Shown here: piece by piece, positions 13,111-13,211 of the stretch
Numbering within the stretch: the stretch's first letter is position 1
Layout of the letters: each line of letters opens with the position of its first letter
DNA from: an uncultured Eubacteriales bacterium
GTDB taxonomy: Bacteria > Bacillota > Clostridia > Christensenellales > Borkfalkiaceae
Direction of reading: 5' to 3'
Assembly (NCBI GenBank): GCA_900554485.1
Contig: USHO01000025.1
Coordinates: 1 to 13,211 of the forward strand
Length of the DNA: 13,211 bases
Notes under the pieces: generated by a model
Databases searched by the model: none
The model's input: the letters and a program-made list of their open reading frames with translations, nothing else
What the model was told of the DNA's origin: nothing
Position numbers and translations under genes: made by a program

Positions 13111-13211
13111 TCAATCGCCCTCATTTTCGAGCCGGAATAAGTAAATTCTGCCTGTATTATGCCAGCCAAGAATAAAACGAACCTTGCCAAAACGCCGCTA
13201 TTTTCGCGCTT

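Noticed and set aside
12829..13140. A 103-codon plus-strand frame near the right end
   Set aside because: The opposite strand carries hydrolase-family sequence over the same bases, and this frame has no convincing start.
12975..13190. A 71-codon minus-strand frame with hydrophobic segments
   Set aside because: It is a different frame from the one giving the Cys-rich ending at 12916. It could be part of a broken gene, but nothing identifies it.

Overview
The window looks like a piece of an uncultured Gram-positive anaerobe of the Clostridia type. The reasons are strong GGAGG-like ribosome sites, sigma-A style promoters, a Tn4451-type large serine recombinase, an alpha2 glycyl-tRNA synthetase, a short DtxR-type regulator, and the CATTGCGAGCG...GCAATCTC intergenic repeats. 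No 16S rRNA or other marker is present, so this placement is an inference and a finer one would be a guess.

Layout. (1) Positions 1-2045 are the end of an integrative or mobilizable element: a partial small gene, a TnpW-like small gene with a strange ACG start, and a 550-residue TnpX-type serine recombinase translationally coupled to it by an ATGA overlap. An imperfect inverted repeat lies just past the recombinase. (2) Positions 2112-6153, all on the minus strand and rich in A+T, are a polymorphic-toxin locus. A short secreted Rhs protein ends in an AHH-family HNH nuclease domain. A beta-propeller-like protein, probably its immunity partner, follows after a 1-nt gap. Next comes a decayed orphan module: an Rhs-core tail with a glycine-rich toxin C-terminus (frameshifted), overlapping a small membrane immunity-like gene (frameshifted, and apparently cut where the integrative element begins). 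(3) Positions 6253-8627 (minus) hold a CvpA-like membrane protein and glnS. Divergent from glnS is glyQS (8808-10190, plus), closed by a strong terminator. (4) Positions 10235-10575 are a non-coding, repeat-rich stretch. (5) Positions 10576-12019 hold a small XRE repressor divergent from a membrane diguanylate cyclase. The cyclase promoter has consensus -35 and -10 boxes, and its 17-bp spacer is itself a palindromic operator, with a second operator copy beside it. (6) Positions 12060-13211 (minus) hold a DtxR-type metalloregulator that shares a bidirectional terminator with the cyclase. Upstream of it are one frameshifted gene of the L-2-amino-thiazoline-4-carboxylate hydrolase family and a further gene fragment, possibly a paralogue.

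How the parts work together. The Rhs locus is a contact- or secretion-type antibacterial weapon with protection genes downstream of each toxin tip. It sits next to housekeeping tRNA-synthetase genes and appears to have been cut by the mobile element on its 3' side. The XRE/cyclase pair looks like a self-contained switch controlling c-di-GMP synthesis. The most interesting items are the Rhs toxin with its unusual propeller-like candidate immunity protein, the orphan toxin/immunity remnant, and the operator built into the cyclase promoter spacer.
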